A stretch of DNA of 64,000 bases from Alphaproteobacteria bacterium UBA3612 (GCA_002375465.1 DFLT01000004.1:62001-126000), one strand, 5' to 3'. Shown: positions 1 to 8,160, counted from the first letter of the stretch. The notes: generated by a model not told the origin, from the sequence alone. Translations and numbers: made by a program.

Positions 1-547
1 CCACAATGGCATAGGTCAGCCCCATGAAGATCAGATGCATACCCAGCAGAAGGGGGACATTGGCAAACAGGTCGGTCATGCGTCCCTGTACCGCCTCCAC
101 GCTTTCGCCCTGAAGCGCGCCGACAAAGGGCGTGCCATCGGCTATGGCGCCCACTAGGTCTGCGCCCATCACGCCCGCATAATAAATCACCCAGCCGGCG
201 ACGACGCTGTAGAAACTCAGGATCAGGAACGCGGCCGTAATCTGAATCCATGCAAATGATGCCCAGCGCGGGCTGACGCCGGATTTCTTGGCGATTGCCT
301 GTACACTGCCCACGGCGTCTTTCCGACCGGCGCGGCCGATCATGATTTCCGACAGGACCAGCGGAAGGCCGATCAGCAGGACGCAACCGAAATAGAACAG
401 GACAAAGGCGCCGCCGCCATTCTGTCCCGCAATCGTCGGGAATCGCCATACATTGCCAAGGCCGACGGCGGCGCCGATGGCAGCCAGCACAAAGGCGGAG
501 CGACTGGACCAGCCGTCAGGCGCCTTTATTTGGGTTGCCCCTGCCAT
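1..547 (-). CDS. Sodium-dependent transporter, neurotransmitter:sodium symporter (SNF/NSS) family, N-terminal part
   Basis: Reading the minus strand from the ATG at 547 gives an open frame of 182 codons that leaves the window at position 1, so the C-terminal part is missing. The N-terminus carries the family signature of LeuT-type transporters: a helix with AAIGAAVGLGNVWRFP followed by NGGGAF, the unwound TM1 segment that binds sodium and substrate. Further hydrophobic helices follow. The family imports amino acids or related amines with Na+. The substrate cannot be read from this fragment. A GGGGAG ribosome-binding site lies just upstream. It follows the HIT gene on the same strand and may be the last gene of the his transcript. 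Confidence 0.87.
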   Translation of the reverse strand, partial: MAGATQIKAPDGWSSRSAFVLAAIGAAVGLGNVWRFPTIAGQNGGGAFVLFYFGCVLLIGLPLVLSEIMIGRAGRKDAVGSVQAIAKKSGVSPRWASFAWIQITAAFLILSFYSVVAGWVIYYAGVMGADLVGAIADGTPFVGALQGESVEAVQGRMTDLFANVPLLLGMHLIFMGLTYAIV

Positions 548-617
548 AGATGAATCTCCCCCTGAGGTGTGGCGGGGCTCCGCTTACAGTATTTCCTTCA
601 CAATTGAAGGGTGCTGC

Positions 618-1010
618 TCAGCCGCTCGCGCCGCCTGCAAGCATCGGGCCGAGCGCGCGTCCGCCGAATATATGCACATGAAGGTGCGGCACCATCTGAT
701 GTGCGTCCTGACCTGCATTCGCCAACAGACGGTAGCCCGGCTCTTCAAGGCCCGCTGAGCGTGCCACATTTCCCACTGCGCGGATGAATCCGGCGATTTC
801 ACTATCGGAAGCGCGCGAGGAGAAATCGGCCCACGATATGTATTTTCCCTTGGGAATGACCAGAATATGGGTGGGCGCCTGCGGGTTCAGGTCGGGAAAC
901 GCATAGGCCCATTCATCTTCGTAAATTTTTGTCGACGGGATTTCCCCGCGCAGAATCTTTGCGAAGACATTGTCCTCATCATAGGTGCCGGTGGCAGGTA
1001 CGGGTGTCAT
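618..1010 (-). CDS. HIT-family nucleotide-binding protein (HINT-like)
   Basis: This 130-residue protein has the histidine triad H-x-H-x-H at residues 109-113 (HLHVHIF) and the usual N-terminal half (DNVFAKILRGEIPS, then HILVIPK). HINT proteins are small cytoplasmic purine nucleotide phosphoramidases or AMP-lysine hydrolases; the physiological substrate is not known from sequence. I chose the ATG at 1010 because a GAGGAGG Shine-Dalgarno precedes it and the family usually starts there; a longer frame to 1157 would overlap hisE. It sits 47 bases after hisE, the common alphaproteobacterial arrangement in which a HIT gene ends the his cluster. Confidence 0.9.
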   Translation of the reverse strand: MTPVPATGTYDEDNVFAKILRGEIPSTKIYEDEWAYAFPDLNPQAPTHILVIPKGKYISWADFSSRASDSEIAGFIRAVGNVARSAGLEEPGYRLLANAGQDAHQMVPHLHVHIFGGRALGPMLAGGASG

Positions 1011-1057
1011 GATCAGCCTCCTCGGTTGGAAAGATGATAAGCCGCGGTTGCGCGCAT

Positions 1058-1375
1058 TCAGCGCGTACGGCCCGCCTTTTCCGCGATACCGCTTACCCCT
1101 TCGCGACGGGCAAGTTCGGCATCCACATCGCTCGGTGAAATGCCGGCGTGCGCCCACAGGACGGAAAGATGGAACAGCAGGTCGGCGCTTTCGGCGATCA
1201 GGGCGTCGCGGTCATTCTGAACGGCGGCGATGACGGTTTCGATGGCCTCTTCGCCGACTTTCTCGGCGATTTTGGCGCGTCCCTTGGCAATCAGGGCGGC
1301 GGTATGACTTTCGGACGGATCGGCATCGGCACGGCTGGCGACGATGACGGCAAGGCGGTTCAGAATATCGGTCAT
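1058..1375 (-). CDS. hisE: Phosphoribosyl-ATP pyrophosphatase HisE
   Basis: The 105-residue product matches HisE, which hydrolyses phosphoribosyl-ATP to phosphoribosyl-AMP and pyrophosphate, the second step of histidine synthesis. The MazG-like metal-binding pattern is visible as KVGEEAIETVIAA followed by ESADLLFHLSVL, the acidic residues of which hold Mg2+. It is a stand-alone HisE rather than a HisIE fusion, as expected for alphaproteobacteria. Its ATG overlaps the stop codon of hisF by four bases, so translation is probably coupled. Confidence 0.95.
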   Translation of the reverse strand: MTDILNRLAVIVASRADADPSESHTAALIAKGRAKIAEKVGEEAIETVIAAVQNDRDALIAESADLLFHLSVLWAHAGISPSDVDAELARREGVSGIAEKAGRTR

Positions 1376-2151
1376 GCGGCCTTTTGCTTCGCGCCCTTGC
1401 GAACCGCAATCCCGGCTGCGGCCATGGCAGCCCTCGCTTCGGCGACGGAGACTTCCCCGAAATGAAAGATGGATGCAGCCAGAACCGCGCTTGCATGCCC
1501 CTCACGCACGCCATCGACCAGGTGACGGACATTTCCGACGCCGCCCGATGCGATCACCGGAACCGCAACGTTGTCGGCAATGGTGCGCGTCAGGTCGAGG
1601 TCATAGCCGTCCTTCGTGCCATCCCGATCCATGGAGGTCAGCAGGATTTCCCCCGCGCCTTTCGCCACAGCCATTTTTGCGAATTCCACGGCGTCGATGC
1701 CGGTTTCGCGGCGCCCGCCATGAGTGAAGAGCTCCCAGCGGCCGTCGGCCACTTTCTTCGCGTCGATCGCGCATACGATACATTGTGCGCCAAAGCCGGC
1801 GGCGAGCCGCGCAATGACGTCAGGATCGCGTACCGCGGCAGAGTTGACCGCGACCTTGTCGGCGCCGGCCAGCAGCAGCGCGCGCGCATCCGCCACTTCC
1901 CGGACCCCACCTCCTACAGTCAGAGGCACGAAGCACTGGTCCGCCGTACGACTGACGATATCCAGCAGGGTGCCGCGATTTTCATGCGTTGCCGCGATGT
2001 CCAGAAAGCAGATTTCGTCGGCGCCCGCAGCGTCATAGGCGCGGGCGACCTCAACCGGATCGCCGGCATCGCGCAGAGATACGAAATTGACGCCCTTGAC
2101 GACGCGCCCCTCGGCGACATCCAGGCAGGGAATGATACGAACCGCAGCCAT
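1372..2151 (-). CDS. hisF: Imidazole glycerol phosphate synthase subunit HisF
   Basis: HisF is the cyclase subunit of IGP synthase; it uses ammonia from HisH to turn PRFAR into imidazole glycerol phosphate and AICAR. The 259-residue (beta/alpha)8 barrel has both catalytic aspartates in context: D11 in IIPCLDVAEGRVVKG and the second in IVCAIDAKKV. Phosphate-binding loops (TVGGGVR, IASGGVGN) are intact. The length is typical of the family. It lies downstream of hisA and hisH and overlaps hisE by four bases. Confidence 0.97.
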   Translation of the reverse strand: MAAVRIIPCLDVAEGRVVKGVNFVSLRDAGDPVEVARAYDAAGADEICFLDIAATHENRGTLLDIVSRTADQCFVPLTVGGGVREVADARALLLAGADKVAVNSAAVRDPDVIARLAAGFGAQCIVCAIDAKKVADGRWELFTHGGRRETGIDAVEFAKMAVAKGAGEILLTSMDRDGTKDGYDLDLTRTIADNVAVPVIASGGVGNVRHLVDGVREGHASAVLAASIFHFGEVSVAEARAAMAAAGIAVRKGAKQKAA

Positions 2152-2199
2152 TTCTATGTCCTAGCGAAGAACAGACGGGAAGCGAAGCCGATGCTATTT

Positions 2200-2931
2200 C
2201 TATCCCGCAATACTCAGCGCCTGCGCCAGCTTCAGCCGGCCATCGTACAGGGCACGCCCGACGATGACGCCGGTGATGTTCGTCGTCGCGGATGCCTTTT
2301 TCAGTGCGCGAATATCGTCGGCCCCGGCGACGCCCCCTGATGCGATGACGGGAAGGCTGGTGCCTTCCGCCAGTTCCTGCGTCGCCTCCAGATTGACCCC
2401 GGTCAGCAGCCCGTCGCGGCCGACGTCTGTGAACAGCAGGGCGGCGACGCCCGCATCCTCAAACCGACGCGCGAGGTCCAGGACCGGCATGTCGGATGCC
2501 TCCGCCCAGCCTTCGGTGGTGACGAAGCCGCCACGGGCGTCGACCGCGACCACGACGCGCCCTGGCATGTCGGCGGCGGTCTGCTTTACCAGTTCGGGGT
2601 CCTTCAGGGCGGCTGTGCCCAGGACGACGCGCTTGACGCCAATGTCCATCCAATTGCGAATGGCGCCCTTGTTGCGGATGCCGCCGCCCAGCTGGACGCG
2701 TCCGGGGAACGCCTTCACGATTCGCTCGATAATTTCGGCGTTCTTCGCTCGGCCTTCGGTGGCGCCGTCCAGATCGACAACGTGCAGCCATTCGGCACCG
2801 GCCTTTCCGAATGCGCGCGCTTGCTCCACGGGATCGTCGGAATAAATCGTGGCGCGATCCATGTCGCCCTCGGCGAGGCGGACGACTTTGCCGCCTTTCA
2901 CGTCAATGGCGGGATAGATTGTAAAGGGCAT
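2200..2931 (-). CDS. hisA: Phosphoribosylformimino-5-aminoimidazole carboxamide ribotide isomerase HisA
   Basis: HisA isomerises ProFAR to PRFAR in histidine synthesis. The 243-residue barrel resembles HisF, as known for this pair, with the catalytic aspartate D10 in IYPAIDVKGGKVVRL and the partner in LLFTDVGRDGLLTGVN. Phosphate loops VQLGGGIRN and VIASGGVAG are present. The gene is between hisH and hisF on the minus strand, with 48 bases separating it from hisF. The Shine-Dalgarno before the ATG is weak (GGAACC). Confidence 0.97.
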   Translation of the reverse strand: MPFTIYPAIDVKGGKVVRLAEGDMDRATIYSDDPVEQARAFGKAGAEWLHVVDLDGATEGRAKNAEIIERIVKAFPGRVQLGGGIRNKGAIRNWMDIGVKRVVLGTAALKDPELVKQTAADMPGRVVVAVDARGGFVTTEGWAEASDMPVLDLARRFEDAGVAALLFTDVGRDGLLTGVNLEATQELAEGTSLPVIASGGVAGADDIRALKKASATTNITGVIVGRALYDGRLKLAQALSIAG

Positions 2932-2978
2932 TCGCAGGTTCCGGTCGGGAGAGGACCCCGGCTACCTAGGGCTTCCCG

Positions 2979-3635
2979 CTAGACATTCCAGTCCAGAAAT
3001 GTGCGAAGGAAGTCCAGGCCGTAATGCTGGCTCTTTTCGGGGTGAAATTGCGTCCCCAGAATATTGTCGCGCCCGATAATCGCGGACACCGGCCCGCCAT
3101 AGTCGCAGGTGGCGAGCAGATGGGCGTGTTCCTTGGGTTCGAAATGATAGGAATGAACGAAATAGGCCTCGCCATTATTTTCCAGCTTTCCCAGCGCCGC
3201 ATGGCGCAGGCCTGCAAGCTTCAGGGAAATGGGGCTCCAGCCCATATGCGGAATTTTCAGCGTGGGATCCGGCGGGTCCAGCTTCACCACTTCGCCCGGG
3301 ATCCAGCCCAATCCCTGATGTACGCCATGTTCGCGGCCGCGGCGGGCCATCAACTGCATGCCGACACAGATGCCCAGAAACGGAACGCCGCCATGAATAA
3401 CGCGCTCCGTCAGTGCCTCGATCATGCCCTCTACGGAGCGCAGGGCTGTGGCGCACTGGCCGAATGCACCGACGCCGGGCAGAACGATGCGATCGGCCCC
3501 GGCGACGGCATCGGCGGAATCGGTTACCACGATCTGTCCGCCCCTGCCGGCGTCCTTCGCGGCAACTTCCAATGCCTTGGCAACGGAACGCAGATTGCCC
3601 GCGCCGTAATCGATAACGGCGATCCTTTGCGCCAT
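2979..3635 (-). CDS. hisH: Imidazole glycerol phosphate synthase subunit HisH
   Basis: HisH is the class I glutamine amidotransferase that supplies ammonia to HisF. In the 218-residue sequence the nucleophile is C90 in FLGICVGMQLM and the His/Glu pair is in GTQFHPEKSQ near the C-terminus, so the triad is complete. The N-terminus DYGAGNLRSV is the usual start. An AGGAGAGGG ribosome-binding site precedes the ATG. It lies 12 bases after hisB and 47 before hisA. Confidence 0.97.
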   Translation of the reverse strand: MAQRIAVIDYGAGNLRSVAKALEVAAKDAGRGGQIVVTDSADAVAGADRIVLPGVGAFGQCATALRSVEGMIEALTERVIHGGVPFLGICVGMQLMARRGREHGVHQGLGWIPGEVVKLDPPDPTLKIPHMGWSPISLKLAGLRHAALGKLENNGEAYFVHSYHFEPKEHAHLLATCDYGGPVSAIIGRDNILGTQFHPEKSQHYGLDFLRTFLDWNV

Positions 3636-3647
3636 GACAGCCCTCTC

Positions 3648-4241
3648 CTAGCCCAATTGCCCCTTGGTGCTGGGAATGGCGCCGCCCAGACGGGGGTCCA
3701 CCTCTATCCCCATGCGCAGGGCGCGTGCGACCGCCTTAAAGGTGGATTCGATAATGTGATGTGAATTCTCACCGTACAGGTTTTCAACATGCAGAGTGAT
3801 GCCTGCCGCCAGCGCGAAGCTTTCAAAGACATGCGGGAACAATTCGGTGTCCATTTCCCCCAGCCGCTGTTGCGGAACGCTGACCTTGTAAACTGTGTAG
3901 GGACGCCCGGAAATATCGAGCGCACAGCGCGTCAGTGTTTCGTCCATGGGTGCATAGGCCTGACCGTACCGCCTGATCCCCGCCTTGTCGCCCAATGCCG
4001 CCTTCACCGCCTCACCCAACGCGATGCCGGTATCCTCGACCGTGTGGTGCTGATCAATGTGAAGGTCGCCCTTCGTGACCAGATCGATGTCGATCAGCGA
4101 ATGTCGCGATAATTGCTCCAGCATATGATCGAAAAATCCGATGCCGGTCGAAATATTGTATTTGCCGCTGCCGTCCAGATCGATGGCGAGGCGGATGTCG
4201 GTCTCTTTCGTCGTGCGGACGATCTCAGCGGTTCTGGTCAT
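3648..4241 (-). CDS. hisB: Imidazoleglycerol-phosphate dehydratase HisB (monofunctional)
   Basis: This 197-residue enzyme dehydrates imidazole glycerol phosphate to imidazole acetol phosphate. The manganese-binding histidine/glutamate clusters are present (GFFDHMLEQLSRH, DLHIDQHHTVEDTGI and ENSHHIIESTFK). There is no N-terminal phosphatase domain. It is the first his gene of the cluster. The stretch between an upstream terminator (4263-4289) and the ATG is only about 20 bases and shows no Shine-Dalgarno, while a TATAGA hexamer lies 8 bases before the ATG, so the mRNA may be nearly leaderless. Confidence 0.96.
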   Translation of the reverse strand: MTRTAEIVRTTKETDIRLAIDLDGSGKYNISTGIGFFDHMLEQLSRHSLIDIDLVTKGDLHIDQHHTVEDTGIALGEAVKAALGDKAGIRRYGQAYAPMDETLTRCALDISGRPYTVYKVSVPQQRLGEMDTELFPHVFESFALAAGITLHVENLYGENSHHIIESTFKAVARALRMGIEVDPRLGGAIPSTKGQLG

Positions 4242-4249
4242 GCGGGGTA

Positions 4250-4255
4250 TCTATA
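4250..4255 (-). promoter_or_regulatory. Possible -10 element (TATAGA) of a nearly leaderless hisB transcript
   Basis: On the minus strand the hexamer TATAGA ends 8 bases before the hisB ATG. Initiation 6-8 bases downstream would put the 5' end at or within about two bases of the start codon. The -35 partner would fall inside the terminator stem (GTTGCG, about 16 bases upstream) and is weak. This is inference from spacing. Confidence 0.4.
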
Positions 4256-4262
4256 AATGAAA

Positions 4263-4289
4263 AGGGCCGTCCGCAACGCGAACGGCCCT
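4263..4289 (-). terminator. Rho-independent terminator after the repeat lipoprotein gene
   Basis: The 8-base arms AGGGCCGT and ACGGCCCT form a perfect stem around an 11-base loop. Read on the minus strand the stem is followed by TTTTCATTTAT, a T-rich tract. It separates the lipoprotein gene (4411-4701) from hisB. Because it ends only about 20 bases before the hisB start, it could also act as an attenuator. The remaining bases between 4290 and 4410 show no other clear feature; a short ATG frame there has no run of His codons. Confidence 0.75.
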
Positions 4290-4410
4290 CCAAGGAGAGA
4301 CCCGCCGGAGCAGGGGTGTGCCCGGTGTCACACCGACCGGCCACAAACTCCGGGCTGCCTCAACCGTATGCCGGTCGCCTCGCGGCGAGCGGCATTTTGC
4401 GACAACCGCC

Positions 4411-4701
4411 TTACGGCTGCTGCTCATCCATCATGGTGTCGTCGGTCATGGTGCCGTCATCCATCATGGTGTCGTCAGTCATGGTGCCGTCGTCCATCAT
4501 GGTGTCGTCAGTCATGGTACCGTCGTCCATCATGGTGTCGTCGGTCATCATGCCGTCGTCCATCATGGTGTCATCGGTCATGGTGTCGTCCGTCATCATG
4601 GGGTCGTCGGTCACCATTGTGTCGTCGGCGACTTCCGGCTCTCCGCAAGCGGATAGGCCAATCGCCAAAACAACGGCACTTGCTGCAAAAAATTTGGTCA
4701 T
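4411..4701 (-). CDS. Small lipoprotein with tandem Met/Asp/Thr repeats
   Basis: The 96-residue product starts with a lipoprotein signal (MTKFFAASAVVLAIGLSAC; lipobox LSAC), so it is probably anchored in a membrane by the Cys. After a short linker the mature part consists of imperfect 11-residue repeats of the type MTDDTMMDDGT, about five copies, ending in EQQP. The composition is almost only Met, Asp, Thr and Gly. No catalytic motif is visible. A Met- and Asp-rich periplasmic surface could bind metal such as copper or calcium, but that is a guess. The ATG at 4701 follows an AAGGGACAG ribosome-binding site; an in-frame start 36 bases earlier would disrupt the signal peptide. Confidence 0.75.
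   Translation of the reverse strand: MTKFFAASAVVLAIGLSACGEPEVADDTMVTDDPMMTDDTMTDDTMMDDGMMTDDTMMDDGTMTDDTMMDDGTMTDDTMMDDGTMTDDTMMDEQQP
4425..4612. repeat. 33-bp tandem repeat inside the lipoprotein gene
   Basis: The region is built of imperfect copies of a 33-base unit containing alternating CATCATGG / GTCATGG and GTCGTC blocks. On the minus strand it encodes the 11-residue Met/Asp/Thr repeat. Copy-number change by slippage would keep the reading frame because the unit is a multiple of three. Confidence 0.85.
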
Positions 4702-4794
4702 GATCACTGTCCCTTTGCTTGCGGTCATACTGCACATTCCGCCGGGTCAACGCCCTCTGCGGGAACAAGTTTCATCGCTGAAAATAAGAAATTG

Positions 4795-6089
4795 TCAATT
4801 CACCTTCGGAACGACACGCCATATCTTGTTGCCCACATCATCCGCCACCAGCAGGGCGCCCGTCTCATCAAAGGCCACTCCGACGGGCCTTCCCTTAGCA
4901 ATATCTCCAACGAGAAACCCAGTCAGAAGGTCTTCTGGTGGGCCGCTCGGCTGCGCGCCGTCGAAGGGGACATAGACAACCTTGTATCCGCTGCGCGGTT
5001 CGCGGTTCCACGATCCATGCTGGCCAACGACCGCACCGCCTCCCTTTGGCGTGAAGGCCAGGCCCAGGCTCGCCGTGTGAGGCCCCAGGGCGTAATCCGG
5101 CTTGATCGCCCGCGTGATAAGCTCGGGCTGGCTGTCGGCTGGCCGGTCGTCAACATTCTGGCCATAATAGCTGTACGGCCAGCCGTAGAAGCCGCCATCT
5201 TTTACGCTGGTCATATAGTCGGGGACCAAGTCGGACCCCAGCCTGTCTCTCTCATTGACGGCGGTCCACAGTTCGCCCGAGATCGGATTCCAGGCCATCC
5301 CAACGGGATTGCGTAGCCCTGTGGCATAGGGACGCGCAGCCCCTGTGGCGATGTCATATTCGATGATGCGTGCGCGCCCTTCCTCGACTTCGGGGTTCTC
5401 TTCCATCACGTTGGAGACGGAGCCGATCGCCACATAGAGTTTCGTACCGTCGGGGCTTGCAATCAGATTGCGGGTCCAATGACCCGGATTTTTTCCAAGG
5501 GTCGGGAATTCCAGAACGTCGGTCCCGGCATCGGTGATGGATGTTGCACCGTCCTCATAGGGATATGCCCGCAGCCCGGCGAAGTTCGCGACGTAGAACG
5601 TGTCTCCCACCAGCGCCATGCCAAAGGGGGAAGCCAGCCCCTGCGTCAAGAATTCGTGGCGGGCATCGACCGTGCCGTCGCCATCGGCGTCACGCAGCAG
5701 GGTGATCCTGTTGGCGCTCGGCACCTTCGCCCCGGCGCGCGACATGATCTTTTTCTCAATCCACGCCATGAAACCCGATTTTTCGTTCGGCGGACCATTG
5801 GTTTCCGCAACCAGCACATCGCCGTTCGGCAGGCGGTACAGCCACCGCGGATGATCCAGTCCTCCGGCATATTCGCTAACCGTGAAGCCGGGCGCGGCGG
5901 TCGGTGTTTCCCCCTCACCCCAACTGCCAGGCTCAGCGGTATTGACGGTGGGAAACAGGGTTTCATTCGGCTGCGGCAATGCCGGATGGCGCCGGTGCCT
6001 TCGCTGACGCTTAGATTTGCGCTGTCGCCGCAGCCTGCCAGGAACAGCGGCAGGGCGATCAGCGACGCAAGGGTAAGGTGGCGGCGCAT
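4795..6089 (-). pseudogene. PQQ-dependent sugar (sorbosone) dehydrogenase-like lipoprotein, frameshifted near the N-terminus
   Basis: The minus-strand frame from 5979 to 4795 encodes a six-bladed beta-propeller dehydrogenase of the L-sorbosone/glucose dehydrogenase type (LDHPRWLYRLPNGDVLVAET, GLRNPVGMAWNP, VGQHGSWNR). Its lipoprotein signal peptide (MRRHLTLASLIAL..LFLAGC) lies in another frame starting at the ATG at 6089. The two frames join near 5990-5994: restoring one base after GCC would give GANPALPQPNETLFP, which reads smoothly into the domain. The main frame alone has only a TTG start inside the mature region. Either the gene carries a one-base deletion or the assembly has an error there. 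The remaining domain is intact. It would act in the periplasm with PQQ; the sugar substrate is unknown. Confidence 0.7.
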
Positions 6090-6121
6090 GACGGGTCTCC
6101 GGTATCGAAACGGGCGGTGAA

Positions 6122-6148
6122 TTGAAACCGCTCTACCAAGGCCCATAT
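6122..6148 (+). promoter_or_regulatory. Heat-shock (sigma-32-like) promoter of hslVU
   Basis: TTGAAA at 6122-6127 is followed after 14 bases by CCCATAT at 6142-6148, which fits the RpoH pattern CTTGAAA-N13/14-CCCCATNT. It lies 34 bases before the hslV ATG. HslVU is a classical heat-shock operon, so the assignment is consistent with the genes behind it. Confidence 0.7.
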
Positions 6149-6181
6149 CGATAGTCGATTATCCATCATGACAGAGGCAAA

Positions 6182-6736
6182 ATGTCTGAACCACAATCGA
6201 TGCACGGCACGACGATCTGCTGCGTCCGCCGGGGCAACAGAGTCGTTATCGCGGGTGACGGCCAGGTGTCCCTGGGCCAGACGGTGATGAAGGGAAATGC
6301 GCAAAAGGTACGCAAGCTGGGTGACGGCAGCGTCATTGGCGGTTTTGCCGGCGCGACCGCCGATGCATTTACCCTGCTGGAACGCCTGGAAACCAAGCTG
6401 GAGCGTTTTCCCGGCCAGTTGAAGCGCGCCGCCGTCGAACTTGCCAAGGACTGGCGCACCGACCGCTATCTTCGCAAGCTGGAGGCGATGATGATCGTCG
6501 CCGACAAGGACGTGACGCTGGTCCTGACCGGTACGGGCGACGTTCTGGAACCCACGCACAATGTCACTGCCATCGGATCAGGCGGCAATTACGCCCTTAG
6601 CGCCGCGCGCGCCCTGATGGAGGCGACCGACCGGGAGGCAGAGGATATCGCCCGCCGCGCCATGGCCGTCGCCGCGGAAATCTGCGTCTACACGAACGAT
6701 AATCTGACCATAGAAACGCTGGAAGCTACCACCTGA
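6182..6736 (+). CDS. hslV: ATP-dependent protease proteolytic subunit HslV (ClpQ)
   Basis: HslV forms the double hexameric peptidase core of the HslUV protease. The 184-residue sequence has the N-terminal threonine nucleophile region GTTICCVRR; the first residues MSEPQSMHG are removed on maturation. GDGQVSLGQTVMKGNAQKVRKL and GGFAGATADAFTLLERLE are typical family blocks. The two cysteines right after the TTI are a variation. Its stop codon overlaps the hslU ATG by one base (TGATG), so the two are translated together. A heat-shock promoter lies upstream. Confidence 0.97.
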   Translation: MSEPQSMHGTTICCVRRGNRVVIAGDGQVSLGQTVMKGNAQKVRKLGDGSVIGGFAGATADAFTLLERLETKLERFPGQLKRAAVELAKDWRTDRYLRKLEAMMIVADKDVTLVLTGTGDVLEPTHNVTAIGSGGNYALSAARALMEATDREAEDIARRAMAVAAEICVYTNDNLTIETLEATT

Positions 6737-8064
6737 TGTCCGAACAGAATTTTACCGTCCCCGATCGATCGATCGAGGGACTGACCCCGCGCGCCGTTGT
6801 TGCTGAACTGGATCGCTATATCGTCGGCCAGAAGGAGGCGAAACGTGCGGTCGCCGTTGCCCTTCGCAATCGCTGGCGCAGGCAGCAACTGGACGAGGGG
6901 CTGCGCGAAGAGGTCAATCCGAAGAATATCTTGATGATCGGCCCGACGGGTTGCGGCAAGACCGAGATATCCCGCCGCCTTGCCAAGCTGGCGGAGGCGC
7001 CGTTCATCAAGATAGAGGCCACCAAATTTACGGAAGTCGGCTATGTCGGCCGCGATGTTGAACAGATCGTCCGCGATCTGGTGGAGGAGGCGATCCGTCT
7101 GGTCCGCGAGCAGAAGCGCGCCGCCGTTAAAGCGGATGCCGAGAAGGACGCCGAGGAGCGGCTGATCGATGCGCTGGCAGGAAAGGATTCCACCAGCGGT
7201 ACGCGCGAGAAGATGCGCGAGAAGCTGGCGAATGGCGAGCTTTCCGACCGGCGCGTAGAGATCGACGTGGAGGCAACGCCGTCAATGCCGTTCGAAATGC
7301 CCGGCATGGGCGGTCAGGTCGGCATGATCGATTTCGGCAACATGTTTGGCAAGATGGGCAAGCAGCAGAAAAAGCGGAAGCTGACCGTTGCCCAGGCCTT
7401 TGACGTGCTGCTGGCCGAAGAATCTGACAAGCGCCTTGATGACGAGGAGATCGCGCGGGAGGCCATCGAGGCCGCCGAACAGAACGGCATCGTTTTTCTT
7501 GATGAGATCGACAAGATTGCCGTGTCCGATGTGCGCGGCGGCAGCGTTAGCCGCGAGGGCGTCCAGCGCGACTTGCTGCCGTTGATTGAGGGCACCACGG
7601 TGTCGACGAAGCATGGCGCAGTAAAGACGGACCATGTCCTCTTTATCGCATCGGGCGCGTTCCACGTCGCCAAGCCGTCGGACCTGCTGCCTGAACTACA
7701 GGGCCGCCTGCCGATCCGGGTCGAGCTGAAGGGGCTGACGGAAGAAGATTTCCGCCACATTCTGAAGGACACGGAGGCAAGCCTGATCACGCAATATCGT
7801 GCCCTGATCGGTACGGAAGGCGTCGACCTGGTCTTTACCGAAGATGCCATCAACCGCATCGCCAAGCTGGCAGCGGACGTGAACGCGTCGGTGGAAAATA
7901 TCGGTGCGCGGCGGTTGCAGACCGTTCTGGAAAAGCTGGTCGAGGAAATCAGTTTCTCGGCGTCGGAACAGGCCGGCCAGCGGATCGAAATCGACGCCGC
8001 CTATGTGGACAAGCAACTTGCCGAGATCGTGGAGGACCAAGACCTGTCGAAATACGTGCTCTAG
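6736..8064 (+). CDS. hslU: ATP-dependent protease ATPase subunit HslU (ClpY)
   Basis: HslU is the AAA+ unfoldase that feeds HslV. The 442 residues show the Walker A GPTGCGKTEIS at residues 69-79, GYVGRDVEQIVRDL, a charged I domain (about 110-230), Walker B in GIVFLDEIDKI and sensor motifs (VENIGARRLQTVLEKL). The C-terminal tail DLSKYVL is the part that docks into HslV and opens the peptidase. The length is normal for alphaproteobacteria. Confidence 0.97.
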   Translation: MSEQNFTVPDRSIEGLTPRAVVAELDRYIVGQKEAKRAVAVALRNRWRRQQLDEGLREEVNPKNILMIGPTGCGKTEISRRLAKLAEAPFIKIEATKFTEVGYVGRDVEQIVRDLVEEAIRLVREQKRAAVKADAEKDAEERLIDALAGKDSTSGTREKMREKLANGELSDRRVEIDVEATPSMPFEMPGMGGQVGMIDFGNMFGKMGKQQKKRKLTVAQAFDVLLAEESDKRLDDEEIAREAIEAAEQNGIVFLDEIDKIAVSDVRGGSVSREGVQRDLLPLIEGTTVSTKHGAVKTDHVLFIASGAFHVAKPSDLLPELQGRLPIRVELKGLTEEDFRHILKDTEASLITQYRALIGTEGVDLVFTEDAINRIAKLAADVNASVENIGARRLQTVLEKLVEEISFSASEQAGQRIEIDAAYVDKQLAEIVEDQDLSKYVL

Positions 8065-8136
8065 CTGCTGTTGGCTAAGCCCTTCGACGAAATGATCTGG
8101 TCACAGCCTGATGACCCGGCACCCCGGGGAGGAGCG

Positions 8137-8160
8137 GGTTACGGCCCGAAACCCGTAACC
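8137..8160. repeat. Inverted repeat (hairpin) after hslU
   Basis: GGTTACGG at 8137-8144 and CCGTAACC at 8153-8160 are perfect complements around an 8-base loop. It lies 73 bases after the hslU stop, between convergent genes, and may help end transcription. No T-run follows. Confidence 0.55.

Noticed and set aside
4290..4410. Possible his leader peptide
   Set aside because: The only short ATG frame on the minus strand (MPLAARRPAYG) has no histidine run.
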